From JAHRAW01 sp963693025 (GTDB lineage Bacteria; Pseudomonadota; Gammaproteobacteria; Arenicellales; Poriferihabitantaceae): a DNA stretch of 64,000 nucleotides. Numbering within the stretch: position 1 is the stretch's first letter; each line of letters starts with the position of its first letter. Both the position numbers and the translations under genes were made by a program. Below the pieces are notes generated by a model. It did no database searches. It was not told the origin of the DNA and was given only the letters and a program-made list of their open reading frames with translations. The stretch is taken from contig OY843749.1 in the NCBI GenBank assembly GCA_963693025.1, forward strand, positions 434,001 through 498,000. The letters are read 5' to 3'. This document shows, one piece after another, positions 20,972 through 30,500 of the stretch.

Positions 20972-21922
20972 TCAAGCGATATTTGCCGCCGCCGGCGTGT
21001 AGTTTTTCAGCCATGGGGTGCCGCGTTTGGCGACTGCGTTTAGTTGGGTTAGCAGTTTTCGCATGACTGCCACTTGCGCCACTTTGGGCGGTTTGCCGCG
21101 GGCGCGTAGGCGCTCGTAAAACGCCTTCATCTCGGGGTTATAACGGCACGCCGACACCGCTCCCATGTAAAACGCGCAGCGCGGCTGCGCCCGACCGCCG
21201 CGGATGCTGCGCTTGGCGCGCATGGTGCCGCTGTCGCGCGCATACGGCGCCACGCCCATCAGCGCCGCAATCCGCCGATCGCTCACTTGCCCCAACTCCG
21301 GCAAATACGCCAGCAGGGTCATCGCAATCACTTCGCCGACACCGGTGACACTCTGATACAACGCCGCGCGCTCAGCCAACTCCGGCGCCGAACGCACGCA
21401 CTCGCGGCAGGCTTTACTCACTGCTTCAATCTCCTCATCCAGCCACGCCAGATGCCGAAGGCACGATGCCTCAACGACCTCATCCGGACGCTTCTCCAGC
21501 CGGTTCTTCTCCTGCACTCGCTGCTTCACCAACTGCTCGCGACGCCTCATCAAGTCGCTCAACGCTTGACTCTCCGCGCTGCGCGCCGGCGTCGGCGGCA
21601 ACTTCATCAGCGTCGCAAACTCAGCCAGCGTCCGCGCATCCAACTTGTCGGTCTTCGCCAACCGACCGCACGATTTCGCGTAGTCTTTGGCTCGCACCGG
21701 ATGCACCACTTTCACCGGCATCCGCGCCGCATGCAGCGCGCGCACCAGATGGCGCTCATAACTGGACGCATCGCAAGCCACCTGCTCCACCGCGTTGTCG
21801 CGCAACCAAACCAACAGCGCCGGAAAGCCAGCATCATCGTTGCTAAACTGCTGCGAGAAACCACCCGGCAACCACACATCCAAATACGCTTTGCCCACAT
21901 CAATACCCGCAAACTTCTTCAT
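20972..21922 (-). CDS. IS110-family transposase (DEDD recombinase), copy 1
   Basis: The 316-residue recombinase has an N-terminal RuvC-like DEDD domain. FAGIDVGKAYLDVWL gives the first Asp, and VACDASSYERHLV and AKTDKLDARTLAEFA give later acidic residues. The C-terminal Transposase_20 domain has SVTGVGEVIAMTLLAYLPELG and the predicted catalytic serine region near the C-terminus. The start at 21922 has a strong AGGAGG ribosome binding site at 21930-21935 (minus strand), so the 9-residue in-frame extension upstream is rejected. It differs from copy 2 at a few residues (TDKLDAR versus TDQLDAR; YARDSGTMRAKR versus YTRDSGKMRGKR; AANIA versus AVNIA). Confidence 0.93.
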   Translation of the reverse strand: MKKFAGIDVGKAYLDVWLPGGFSQQFSNDDAGFPALLVWLRDNAVEQVACDASSYERHLVRALHAARMPVKVVHPVRAKDYAKSCGRLAKTDKLDARTLAEFATLMKLPPTPARSAESQALSDLMRRREQLVKQRVQEKNRLEKRPDEVVEASCLRHLAWLDEEIEAVSKACRECVRSAPELAERAALYQSVTGVGEVIAMTLLAYLPELGQVSDRRIAALMGVAPYARDSGTMRAKRSIRGGRAQPRCAFYMGAVSACRYNPEMKAFYERLRARGKPPKVAQVAVMRKLLTQLNAVAKRGTPWLKNYTPAAANIA

Positions 21923-21982
21923 CAAAGCACCTCCTAACAAAAGCAACAAAAGGGTTAAAATGAGTTAACATCAGCGCTGTTT

Positions 21983-22122
21983 CCGCACACTTATATACGG
22001 GGCATTATCCCCAAGCATCTGTTCGCGGCAACAACGGCGCGAGGGGTCCGTACTCTCGAACGCTGCAGCAGGAATCAATGACACCTGCCCAGCACATGAC
22101 AAACCGGTTCACCCCTCGCGCC
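21983..22122 (-). ncRNA. Candidate IS110 bridge RNA, copy 1 (target loop and donor loop)
   Basis: Folded by hand from the minus strand. A 12-bp perfect stem (22036-22047 with 22111-22122) encloses the target-loop candidate. Within it, UGUCAUU (22077-22083) matches the left target flank CGTCATT. AGCGUUCGAGAG (22053-22064) pairs antiparallel with the right flank TTCTCGAGCGTT over 12 positions, three of them G-U. The second loop (21983-22028) has an apical GGGG/CCCC hairpin. Its sides are ACAGAUGCU, matching the IS 3' end ACAGATA-CT, and UAUAUAAG, complementary to CT-TATATG across the joined ends. Target loop before donor loop, upstream of the recombinase, is the order known for IS621-type bridge RNAs. 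RNA ends and promoter were not determined. Confidence 0.7.
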
Positions 22123-22165
22123 CACCCTCTACTCTGGCCTGAATAGGGGGTAAACTGAACATATA

Positions 22166-22279
22166 AATGACGAAGTTGTTGTTGTGAATGACGAAGTTGG
22201 GGGGTGGCGGGGTTGGGGGAATGACGGGGAGGGTGGTAGAATAACCAACCACCAAAATAACCAGCCCCAAACCATCCCC
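22166..22279. other. Short spacer with decayed repeat termini
   Basis: The remaining repeat end AATGACG lies at 22166-22172. It is followed by two more stray GAATGACG copies (near 22187 and 22219) and an A/C-rich stretch leading to the GIY-YIG gene. Nothing else is recognised. Confidence 0.6.
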
Positions 22280-22573
22280 ATGCCTGACAAGCAACCCGCA
22301 ATCTACATTATGGCGAACAAGCGAGACGGGGCGATTTATACGGGGGTGACTTCCGACTTGTCTGCGCGTGTGTGGCAACACAGAACCAACGCAATCGGAA
22401 GTCATACCAAGAAATACAACATCCACCGGTTGGTTTATTTTGAGCAATGCGGGGATATGTATTCGGCTATTTCGCGGGAGAAGCAAATTAAAAAGTGGGG
22501 GCGGGGGCGGAAGGTGGAGTTGATTGAAAGGGAAAATCCGGAGTGGCGGGATTTGTGGGAGGATATTGGGTGA
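22280..22573 (+). CDS. Small GIY-YIG nuclease-domain protein
   Basis: The 97-residue protein consists of a single GIY-YIG domain. AIYIMANKRDGAIYTGVT (6-23) carries the two defining motifs as IYI and IYTG, and R-x-x-x-H (RVWQHR) and the Glu in YSAISREKQIKKW follow. Stand-alone proteins of this kind (UPF0213/YhbQ-like) are common in bacteria; their role is unclear, and DNA repair or mobile-element functions have been proposed. The start at 22280 (MPDKQPAIYI) puts the domain at the N-terminus. It is the only gene between the two IS110 copies, flanked on both sides by repeat fragments. Confidence 0.85.
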   Translation: MPDKQPAIYIMANKRDGAIYTGVTSDLSARVWQHRTNAIGSHTKKYNIHRLVYFEQCGDMYSAISREKQIKKWGRGRKVELIERENPEWRDLWEDIG

Positions 22574-22621
22574 GTTTGGTTTGTTATTTTTGGATGGTGG
22601 AAAATGGGGAGCGTCCTACTT

Positions 22622-22680
22622 CGTCATTCGAGCGTTAGTGTCCCCCGACTTCGTCATTCTCGAGCGTTAGTGTCCGCCGC
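22622..22680. repeat. Two truncated repeat termini in tandem
   Basis: CGTCATTCGAGCGTTAGTGTCC (one internal gap) and CGTCATTCTCGAG...GTGTCCG are followed by a CCGCCGCCACAACAACAA simple repeat. They precede a complete unit and help fill the gene-free stretch 22574-23098. Confidence 0.8.
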
Positions 22681-22706
22681 CGCCGCCACAACAACAACAA
22701 CAACTT

Positions 22707-22966
22707 CGTCATTCTCGAGCGTTAGTGTCCGTTAGTCGCCGCGCTTTTTCTTTTAAGCGGCGGGTTACGGACCACTTGCGTCCTCGGGAATCTCCCTAAG
22801 GTTGGCACGGATTCAAACGGAGTGAGCGAAGCGGGCGGCGGGTAAGCCGCCGGTCTTTTGGGTGGGGGGCTTTGTTGGAATTCGCGGTAGGGTTAGGGAG
22901 ATTCCCGAGGTCGTAAGCGCCCGTAAGCCGCTACGCGGCAACGGGCGCTAACGCTCGAGAATGACG
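22707..22966. repeat. Interspersed palindromic repeat, complete unit, A+B modules, long core
   Basis: The 260-bp A+B unit has the expanded core (GCGGGCGGCGGGTAAGCCGCC) and is very like the unit at 20561-20822. It is also followed by a half unit and then an IS110 copy. Confidence 0.92.
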
Positions 22967-22973
22967 GGGTTGG

Positions 22974-23081
22974 GGGTTTTTTGGGTGGGGGTTTTGTTGG
23001 AGTTCGCGGTAGTCTTAGGGAGATTCCCGAGGTCGTAAGCGCCCGTAAGCCGCTATGCGGCAACGGGCGCTAACGCTCGAG
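22974..23081. repeat. Repeat half unit (B module), split by IS110 copy 2
   Basis: The core, the CTTAGGGAGATTCCCG arm and a B hairpin run up to CGCTCGAG, where IS110 copy 2 begins. The displaced end AATGACG resumes at 24293. The half unit beside copy 1 is A-type, so the two insertions are not simple copies of one junction. Confidence 0.9.
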
Positions 23082-23098
23082 AGTATCTGTGTTAAAAA

Positions 23099-24049
23099 TC
23101 AAGCGATATTTACCGCCGCCGGCGTGTAGTTTTTCAGCCATGGGGTGCCGCGTTTGGCGACTGCGTTTAGTTGGGTTAGCAGTTTTCGCATGACTGCCAC
23201 TTGCGCCACTTTGGGCGGTTTGCCGCGGGCGCGTAGGCGCTCGTAAAACGCCTTCATCTCGGGGTTATAACGGCACGCCGACACCGCTCCCATGTAAAAC
23301 GCGCAGCGCGGCTGCGCCCGACCGCCACGGATGCTGCGCTTGCCGCGCATTTTGCCGCTGTCGCGCGTATACGGCGCCACGCCCATCAGCGCCGCAATCC
23401 GCCGATCGCTCACTTGCCCCAACTCCGGCAAATACGCCAGCAGGGTCATCGCAATCACTTCGCCGACACCGGTGACACTCTGATACAACGCCGCGCGCTC
23501 AGCCAACTCCGGCGCCGAACGCACGCACTCGCGGCAGGCTTTACTCACTGCTTCAATCTCCTCATCCAGCCACGCCAGATGCCGAAGGCACGATGCCTCA
23601 ACGACCTCATCCGGACGCTTCTCCAGCCGGTTCTTCTCCTGCACTCGCTGCTTCACCAACTGCTCGCGACGCCTCATCAAGTCGCTCAACGCTTGACTCT
23701 CCGCGCTGCGCGCCGGCGTCGGCGGCAACTTCATCAGCGTCGCAAACTCAGCCAGCGTCCGCGCATCCAACTGGTCGGTCTTCGCCAACCGACCGCACGA
23801 TTTCGCGTAGTCTTTGGCTCGCACCGGATGCACCACTTTCACCGGCATCCGCGCCGCATGCAGCGCGCGCACCAGATGGCGCTCATAACTGGACGCATCG
23901 CAAGCCACCTGCTCCACCGCGTTGTCGCGCAACCAAACCAACAGCGCCGGAAAGCCAGCATCATCGTTGCTAAACTGCTGCGAGAAACCACCCGGCAACC
24001 ACACATCCAAATACGCTTTGCCCACATCAATACCCGCAAACTTCTTCAT
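23099..24049 (-). CDS. IS110-family transposase (DEDD recombinase), copy 2
   Basis: The 316-residue protein is nearly identical to the product of 20972-21922, with the same DEDD domain, Transposase_20 domain and strong AGGAGG ribosome binding site just upstream. The few amino-acid changes (K to Q in TDxLDAR; several in YTRDSGKMRGKR; A to V near the C-terminus) leave the acidic motifs intact. Confidence 0.93.
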   Translation of the reverse strand: MKKFAGIDVGKAYLDVWLPGGFSQQFSNDDAGFPALLVWLRDNAVEQVACDASSYERHLVRALHAARMPVKVVHPVRAKDYAKSCGRLAKTDQLDARTLAEFATLMKLPPTPARSAESQALSDLMRRREQLVKQRVQEKNRLEKRPDEVVEASCLRHLAWLDEEIEAVSKACRECVRSAPELAERAALYQSVTGVGEVIAMTLLAYLPELGQVSDRRIAALMGVAPYTRDSGKMRGKRSIRGGRAQPRCAFYMGAVSACRYNPEMKAFYERLRARGKPPKVAQVAVMRKLLTQLNAVAKRGTPWLKNYTPAAVNIA

Positions 24050-24109
24050 CAAAGCACCTCCTAACAAAAGCAACAAAAGGGTTAAAATGAGTTAACATCA
24101 GCGCTGTTT

Positions 24110-24249
24110 CCGCACACTTATATACGGGGCATTATCCCCAAGCATCTGTTCGCGGCAACAACGGCGCGAGGGGTCCGTACTCTCGAACGCTGCAGCAGGA
24201 ATCAATGACACCTGCCCAGCACATGACAAACCGGTTCACCCCTCGCGCC
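24110..24249 (-). ncRNA. Candidate IS110 bridge RNA, copy 2
   Basis: Its sequence is identical to the candidate at 21983-22122. The donor loop is 24110-24155 and the target-loop stem is 24163-24174 with 24238-24249. The matching target guide segments lie at 24180-24191 and 24204-24210. Two IS copies carrying the same guides and occupying the same target sequence is consistent with RNA-guided site choice. Confidence 0.7.
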
Positions 24250-24307
24250 CACCCTCTACTCTGGCCTGAATAGGGGGTAAACTGAACATATAAATGACGA
24301 AGTTGTG

Positions 24308-24501
24308 GGGGTGGCACGGACTTGAACAAAGTGGGCGAAGCGGGTGGCGGGTAAGGCGCCGGTTTTTTGGGTTTTTTGGGTGGGGGCTTCGGTAAAGTCC
24401 ACGGTAGTCTTAGGGAGATTCCCGAGGTCGTAAGTGTCCGGTAAGCCGCCGCTTAAAAGAAGAAGCGCGGCGGCAACGGACACTAACGCTCGAGAATGAC
24501 G
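24308..24501. repeat. Repeat, right part with long core and A module
   Basis: It begins within the core (GGCACGGACTTGAACAAAG), carries the expanded core and an A hairpin, and ends in TCGAGAATGACG six bases before the autotransporter stop. The left half is missing, apparently replaced by the IS110 copy and its flank. Confidence 0.88.
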
Positions 24502-24507
24502 GGGTTG

Positions 24508-27500
24508 CTAAAACTCCACTTCCCCCTTCAGCCAAACCCCCTGGTTGTTTTGGTGGTTGGTATACAGGTTCAAGTTTAGGTGGGGGGTTTTTTGGTATTT
24601 TAGGCCTAGGCGGTAGGATTGGGTTTTGCCTAGGGTTAGTTGGGTGTAGGGGGTTATTGGGTGGGTGGTTAGGCCGTAGGATAGGTTGGCGCGTAGATTG
24701 GCTTCTAATTTTGAGTCTGCTGTTGTTGAACCTGAGCCCAGGGTTGAGGCGGACGATGACGAACCCGCCCCCGCCGAACTCCTTATCCCCTCATCCCACA
24801 CCTCACTCATCCGGCTACTTGAGTTGCCGTAGGTGGGGGTTAGGGATAGGGATAGGCCTTGGCCGTCTTTTCCGGGGGATAGGTTTAGGTGGGCGCTTAT
24901 TCCCCAGTCGTCGTATTCTCCGCTGTGGCCGAATAGGGCTCTGGCGTTTCCTGAGAGGGTTACGCCGCGGGCTTGGTTGGTGTATTGGATGCCGCCGCCT
25001 ACTTCTATTCCGGAGCCGGTTTCGCCGTCTCCGGTGTCGGAGCGGATGCCGATTTCGGCGTTGCGGTTGAGTTCGCCGCCGGTGGCGGTGGTTTGTTTGT
25101 GGTTGCCTTCCAAGGCGAAGCGCAGGCGGTTGGCGTCTACTTCGCGCGCCATGTAGTCGTCGGTTTTGTCTACATCGGTTTTGGTGACGAAGGCTTCGGC
25201 TTTTAGGCGCATTTCGGTTTTGCCGAAGTGGAACCAGGTGCCGCTGCCGCCGATGCCGAGCATTTGCGTGCTGATGTCGGTCTTATATGATTCGTCGGGG
25301 TCGTTATCAAAGGTGGCTTCGATTTCGCCGCTACCGAAGCCGGCGGTCGCCCACATGTCCAGCCGCCCGTCGCGCGCGCTCCAGCCGAGGTAGGGGTTGA
25401 CGCCGGTGTGGGTGAGGTCGTAGTCGCCGCCGCCGTTGATGCCGCCGGCGAACTCAATGTCCGCTTCGCTGTGGGTGACGAGCAAGCCGGTGAGCAGGTC
25501 GGGGCGCACGCGCGCGTCGAAGCCGAGGTTGACGCTGAACAGCGTGCCTTCCCAATCCAGCGCGCCGCTTTCGCCGCCGAGTTCGCGGTGGTCGCCGCCG
25601 CCCCAGAAGGTGGCGTTGTGCAATCCGCCGGCGCCGAATCCGCCGCCGCCCGCGCCCACCCCAAAGCCGCCGTTACCGTCGGCAGCTGCGGACAACGGCA
25701 TCACGAATTCGGAGCCGCCGAGCGCGCGTTGGAAATCTATGCCGTCGGTGTTGACCGCCGCATCGGCTTGCGTGGCGGCGATGCCTTCGAGCGTGGATTG
25801 CCCGGCGAATGACAGGCTCGCGCCGCCGCCGCCGCCCTCGCCGAGTTTGGCTTGGCGGATGCGGCGGGCAATCGCGCCGGTTTGCTGGTCTGCCATAGCG
25901 CGCACGATTTCGGGCAGGATGACGCGGTTGAGTTCATCGAGCGCGGCGGTTGGGGAGGGTCGGACCATGAACTCGGGCATGGTGAGGACGCCGTTTCTGA
26001 AGTAGTCGGCGTAGTTGCTAGCCCCGGTGACGGCGTGGCTGAGGCCGATGCCGTCGGGATAGGTGTCGGGCGTGAAGTCAGCGGTGGCGGTCACGGTCAC
26101 CGTTTGTGGCATGCTCCAGTTGCCGGCGATGGCGGTGAATGTCAGCGCCGAGGCGGGCGTTAGCGTCACGCTTACCACGTCCGGCGGGACGGTGCTCGGC
26201 GTCACCAGCACATCGGCGCTCGGTGGGGTCTCCAGCACGATTGTATAGATCTTGCTCTCGCCCGGATTGAGGCTGAAACCGAGCGGGGCGAAGGTGATGC
26301 CGGCTTGGTTGACCGTCACCTGAAAAGCCTTCGTGACATCGCCGTAGTTTGCCCCGCTCGCCGTGTGGGCGATGGTGAAACTGCCGGCGGTGCTGGCGGG
26401 GGCATCCGGGGGGGACATCAACGCCACCTGCACCGGCTGATTCCAGTTACTGTCGGAGAAGGTCAGCGTGGCGTCGGAGACCATGAGATTGTCGGCGTTG
26501 CTGCTCGCTATCATCACCGTGACATCGCCGGTCGGGAGTTCGGAAAGCCGCACGCTGTAATCCATATCCGTGCCTTCGCCGAAGTTGGCGGCGGCGGTGA
26601 TGCTCTCCGGGGTAAACGTCAGGTCAGGACCCGGCACCCTAATCGTATAAAACGCCCCCGCAGGCATGGGGATAGGCACGCCCCCCACGGTCGCGCCCGG
26701 ACCGGTGAGCGAGGTCATCCGTATTTCATAGTCCCCGGCGGCGCCGGCGGGAATCACCACATCCAATGCCCCCAGGGGGAGGTTGGCACCGGTGGGGTTG
26801 GCTTCGGGCATGAAGACGACCGGAGACGGGTTGAGCGTTGGCAAGTAGGTGGGGGTGTCGCCGTCCATGCGCACCACTTCAAACGCGACCGTCAAATTGC
26901 CTTCCAGATGGGTGTTGATATCCAGTTCAATGGTCAGGGTCTCGCCCGGTCTGACGACCCGCGGGTCTGCGGGTGTGCCGCTTCCGCCGCCGCCGCTACC
27001 GGTGCTTAAAGCCCTTGTCGAAGTGATCCTCGGCGAAGCCACTCCCACACCAACGCTCGTGGAAAGCGCGGCATATTCGGGCGCGTCATCGCTGCTGGAT
27101 GTGTGCCTGACTTGCAGGGTGAAGTCATCGGCTTGCCGCTCGGCAACGGTGACGGTTACCAACTTCCTGGTGAGCCAGTCATCTTGGCTGGCGGCGGTGA
27201 AAGTCAGCGTGGCGGGGGTGATTTCGCCTTGCGACGCCGTCAACGACACCACCACCGTGCCGTCACCGGCGGGCTGGGTCGCCAGCGCGACTCCGTAGAT
27301 GAGCGTGCCGTCCGCATTGATGATGTTTAGCCCACTGTTCGGCAACGGACCGCCCGCTTCCGTGAGAACCAAAATCTCCGCCACATCGTTCTCAATAATC
27401 GTCACATTAAACGGACCAGCAGGCTGGGTGGCGTCGATGCCTTCATACGACTCACCCGTGGCGGTGGCGGCGCCGGAAATCGCGTGCGTAATCGTCTGCG

Positions 27501-30500
27501 TGAGGTCGCCGTCGTCAATCACGTCGCCGACAGTGCCCACCGTGACCATTTGCGCCATCGCCCAGTTGGTGGCGTCAAAAACCAGCGCCGCCGGCGTGAA
27601 TGTCAAATCCGCCGCGCCAGTGCCCGGTCCGTGCGCCGGCGTCACCGTCACCAACCCGCGCGGGTCGCTCGCCAGCACAATAGTATAAGTATCCGTCTCG
27701 CCACCTTCGTCAATCCGCAAATTATCCACCCCCCCCACCAAAACCCCCGGCGTGTCGTTGGTAATCGTCACTTCAACCGGCGGGATGGTTTCGCTGTTGT
27801 AATCGCCGCCGGAGACGCTGTGGGTGACCATCAGCGTTACATGCTCAAGGCTGTCGTCGCGCCCCGGCGCGGCGGTGATGCTCACGGTCTGGCGCACATT
27901 CCAGTTGGCGTCGGTGAAGGTCAGCGCGTCCGGCAGCGTCAATTCGCCGCTCAAACTCGCGCTCGGGGTAATCACCACATCCGCCGCCGGCAGGCTGTTC
28001 AAGACGATGGTGTAGATTAGGCTGCTGGCGCTGTCGCCTTCCAGCACGCTCTTGTCGTCCGCGGTGAACAACGCCCCGCCGGCAATCACATCGGCGACAT
28101 CGTCATCCGCCACCGTCACCGCCACCGAGCCGACGCTGGCGCCGTTGTAATCATCCCCCGCGCTCACCGCGGTGTGGCTGATGTTCGCCGAATCGTCGTT
28201 GTTGGCGCCGCCCTCGCCGGTGTCTCTGGCGGTGTCGTGCGCGGCGGCAACGGTGACCACTTGCGGCGTGTTCCAGGTGGCGTCGGTGAACACCAACGCG
28301 CCGCTCGGTGTCAGCGTCAGGTCGCTGTCGTCCGGCGCCACCGCCGGCGTGATGGTCACATCCTCCGACGGAATATCGCCCAACATCACGGTGTAGGTCG
28401 TGAATTCGCCCTCGTCCACGCTCAGCGCGCTCGCCGAGACCAGCACGCCGACCACATCGTCGTCGACCACGGTGACGGTGAACTGCTGTTCGCCGATGTC
28501 GTCGTCGGCGTAGTTGGTGGCGCTGTGGGTGACGGTGAAGGTGCGGTCAGCCTCGCCGCCCTCGCCGTTGTCAAGTGCCGTTACCCCCACCGTTTGCGTC
28601 ACTTGCCAGTTGTCGGCGGTGAACCGCACCTCGGGAATGGTCAGGTAGCCGCCCGCCAGCGGGGTGGCGGCGACATAGACGGGGGTGATGGTGGCAACGC
28701 CGTCGGGAATGCCGAGCAGTTCCACGGTGTAAGTCGGGCTCGCCCCGCCTTCGTTCACCCGCAGCGGCTCAGTGGAAATCACCACATTGGGGTCGTTGTT
28801 GTAAATCGTGACCGCCACATCCGCCGTCGTGGCGTCAAAGGCGGAACCGTAGCGCAATGCTCGGGGGTCGGTTGTCGGTATGGTTATCGGCTCGTCTATA
28901 CCAATCACCTGACCGGCGCTCGTCGCGTGATCCTCGGGGAAGACGTCGGTTACGCCGTCGGCGAACGCCAGCGTGCGAATGCCGCCGGACAATTCGTGGG
29001 TGATGGAGACGGTGTCCGACCTGCGCGTGTCTTCGTCATTATCCGCGCTCACCACGGACACCGTCTGCGGCGTGTTCCAAGTGGCGGCGGTGAAGGTCAG
29101 GGCGGCGGTTGAGGGGTGCACGCTCAGCCGCGAGTCGGGGTCGTTTGTCGTACTCGGCGTGACGATGACCGCGCCGGCGCTGTCTAACGGGGGCTGTACG
29201 CTGAAGCCCGGTATGCCGTGGGGCGGCACGCCGGTGAGCGAGACGGTGTAGGTGCCGGCGCCGCCTTCGTTGATGGTGATGCCGGACGCCGAGACGGTGA
29301 TGCCTTGCTCCTCAAGCGGGTCGTCATCCGCGATAGGCATCGCAAAAACCGCAGGAGCGGCGCCGTAATACTCTCTTCTTCCGGGTACTGTACTTGAGCC
29401 AGTCGGCTCGTATCGAATTTGATAGTACGAATCGGCGCTGTTGGCGTCTTGAGCCGTCGTGATGGACCTCGACACCGGGATGTGCCAGTTGTCGGGGCTA
29501 AAGATTAAGTTCGAGCCTACAGTAAAGTTGCGGGCGAAAGTATTCTCATTCGCCTCATGGTACCGGTTGAGATTCCGCTGGTTGGTATTGAACTGGCTAA
29601 TTATCACGTTGTCGAGCAACGGTCTCGCCCCCAGCCGGACGGTGTGGTGGGAGACGCCGCCTTCGGTGACGGTCAAGCGCGCGGGCTCAATGACGATGCG
29701 CGGCTGACCCACCACCGTCACGGTGATGGCGGGGACTGGCAAGCCGTCGTAGGTGCCGTAGCCGGCGACCGTGTGCGTAATCGTGGCGATGTCGTCGATG
29801 GTGTCCTCGCCGGCGGCGGTGGCGGTCACCGGTTGCGGCGTGTTCCAGTTGGCGGCGGTGAACACCAGCGTGCCGTCGGCGTTGCCGGTGTTCAGCGTGA
29901 CGGCGGCGGGGTTGTCGTTCGCCGGCGTGACCGTCACCTCGCCGCGCGGCTGGGTGGCGAGCGCGACGGTGTACGCGCCGGTCGTGCTGGCAATCACATT
30001 CAGGTTATTGTCCGGATTAAGCGCCAACGCGGCTTCGTCGTCGTCGGCGATGGAGGCCGTAATCGGCGCGACGGTTGCGTAGTCGCCGCCGCTGCCGCCG
30101 CCGCTGCTGGCGTAGGCGAGGGTGGTGGTGTCGTTGTCGTTGTCAAAGTCGTGCGCGGCGGACACGAGCACCGTTCGCGGCACATTCCAATCGGCGACGG
30201 TGAACTCCACCGTCGGCGGGTCAAGCGTGAGCGCGCCCGCCGCGCCCGCCGCGGGCAACCCGGTCGGCGTCAGCGTCACCGTGCCGGTCGGCACGCTCTT
30301 CATCTCAAGGACAACCGTGGCAGGGTCGCCGCCCTCGTTCAGGGTGAAGGCGCCGGTGTTCGAGAAAATCAGTTCGTCGTTGTTGAGAACCGTCAGCGGA
30401 ATCGAATCCGCGGACAGCGCGCCGTAACCGGCGATGTCGCCGCCGCCGGGAGTGTTGGTAATGGTGCGAAGTTCGGTGTCAAACCCGCCGTTGTTCTCGC

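Larger units (their letters stand above)
20955..22165 (-). mobile_element. IS110-family insertion sequence, copy 1 (1,211 bp)
   Basis: One DEDD-type transposase gene is preceded by about 240 bp of structured noncoding sequence. The ends lack inverted repeats and there is no clear target duplication, as usual for IS110. Comparing the flanks with intact repeats places the element inside CGTCA-TT-CTCGAGCG (element sense), leaving TT on the 5' side and CT on the 3' side. A second copy lies at 23082-24292 with the same length and the same target position. Only a handful of substitutions separate the two copies. Confidence 0.9.
23082..24292 (-). mobile_element. IS110-family insertion sequence, copy 2 (1,211 bp)
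   Basis: It has the same length, boundaries, orientation and target position as copy 1 (offset 2,127 bp). The noncoding end is identical to that of copy 1; substitutions are confined to the transposase gene. The transposase frame is intact, so both copies may be active. Confidence 0.9.

Noticed and set aside
20955..22165. Terminal inverted repeats or a target-site duplication for the IS element
   Set aside because: None is visible; only one- or two-base ambiguity at the ends. This fits IS110 and excludes a DDE-type insertion sequence.
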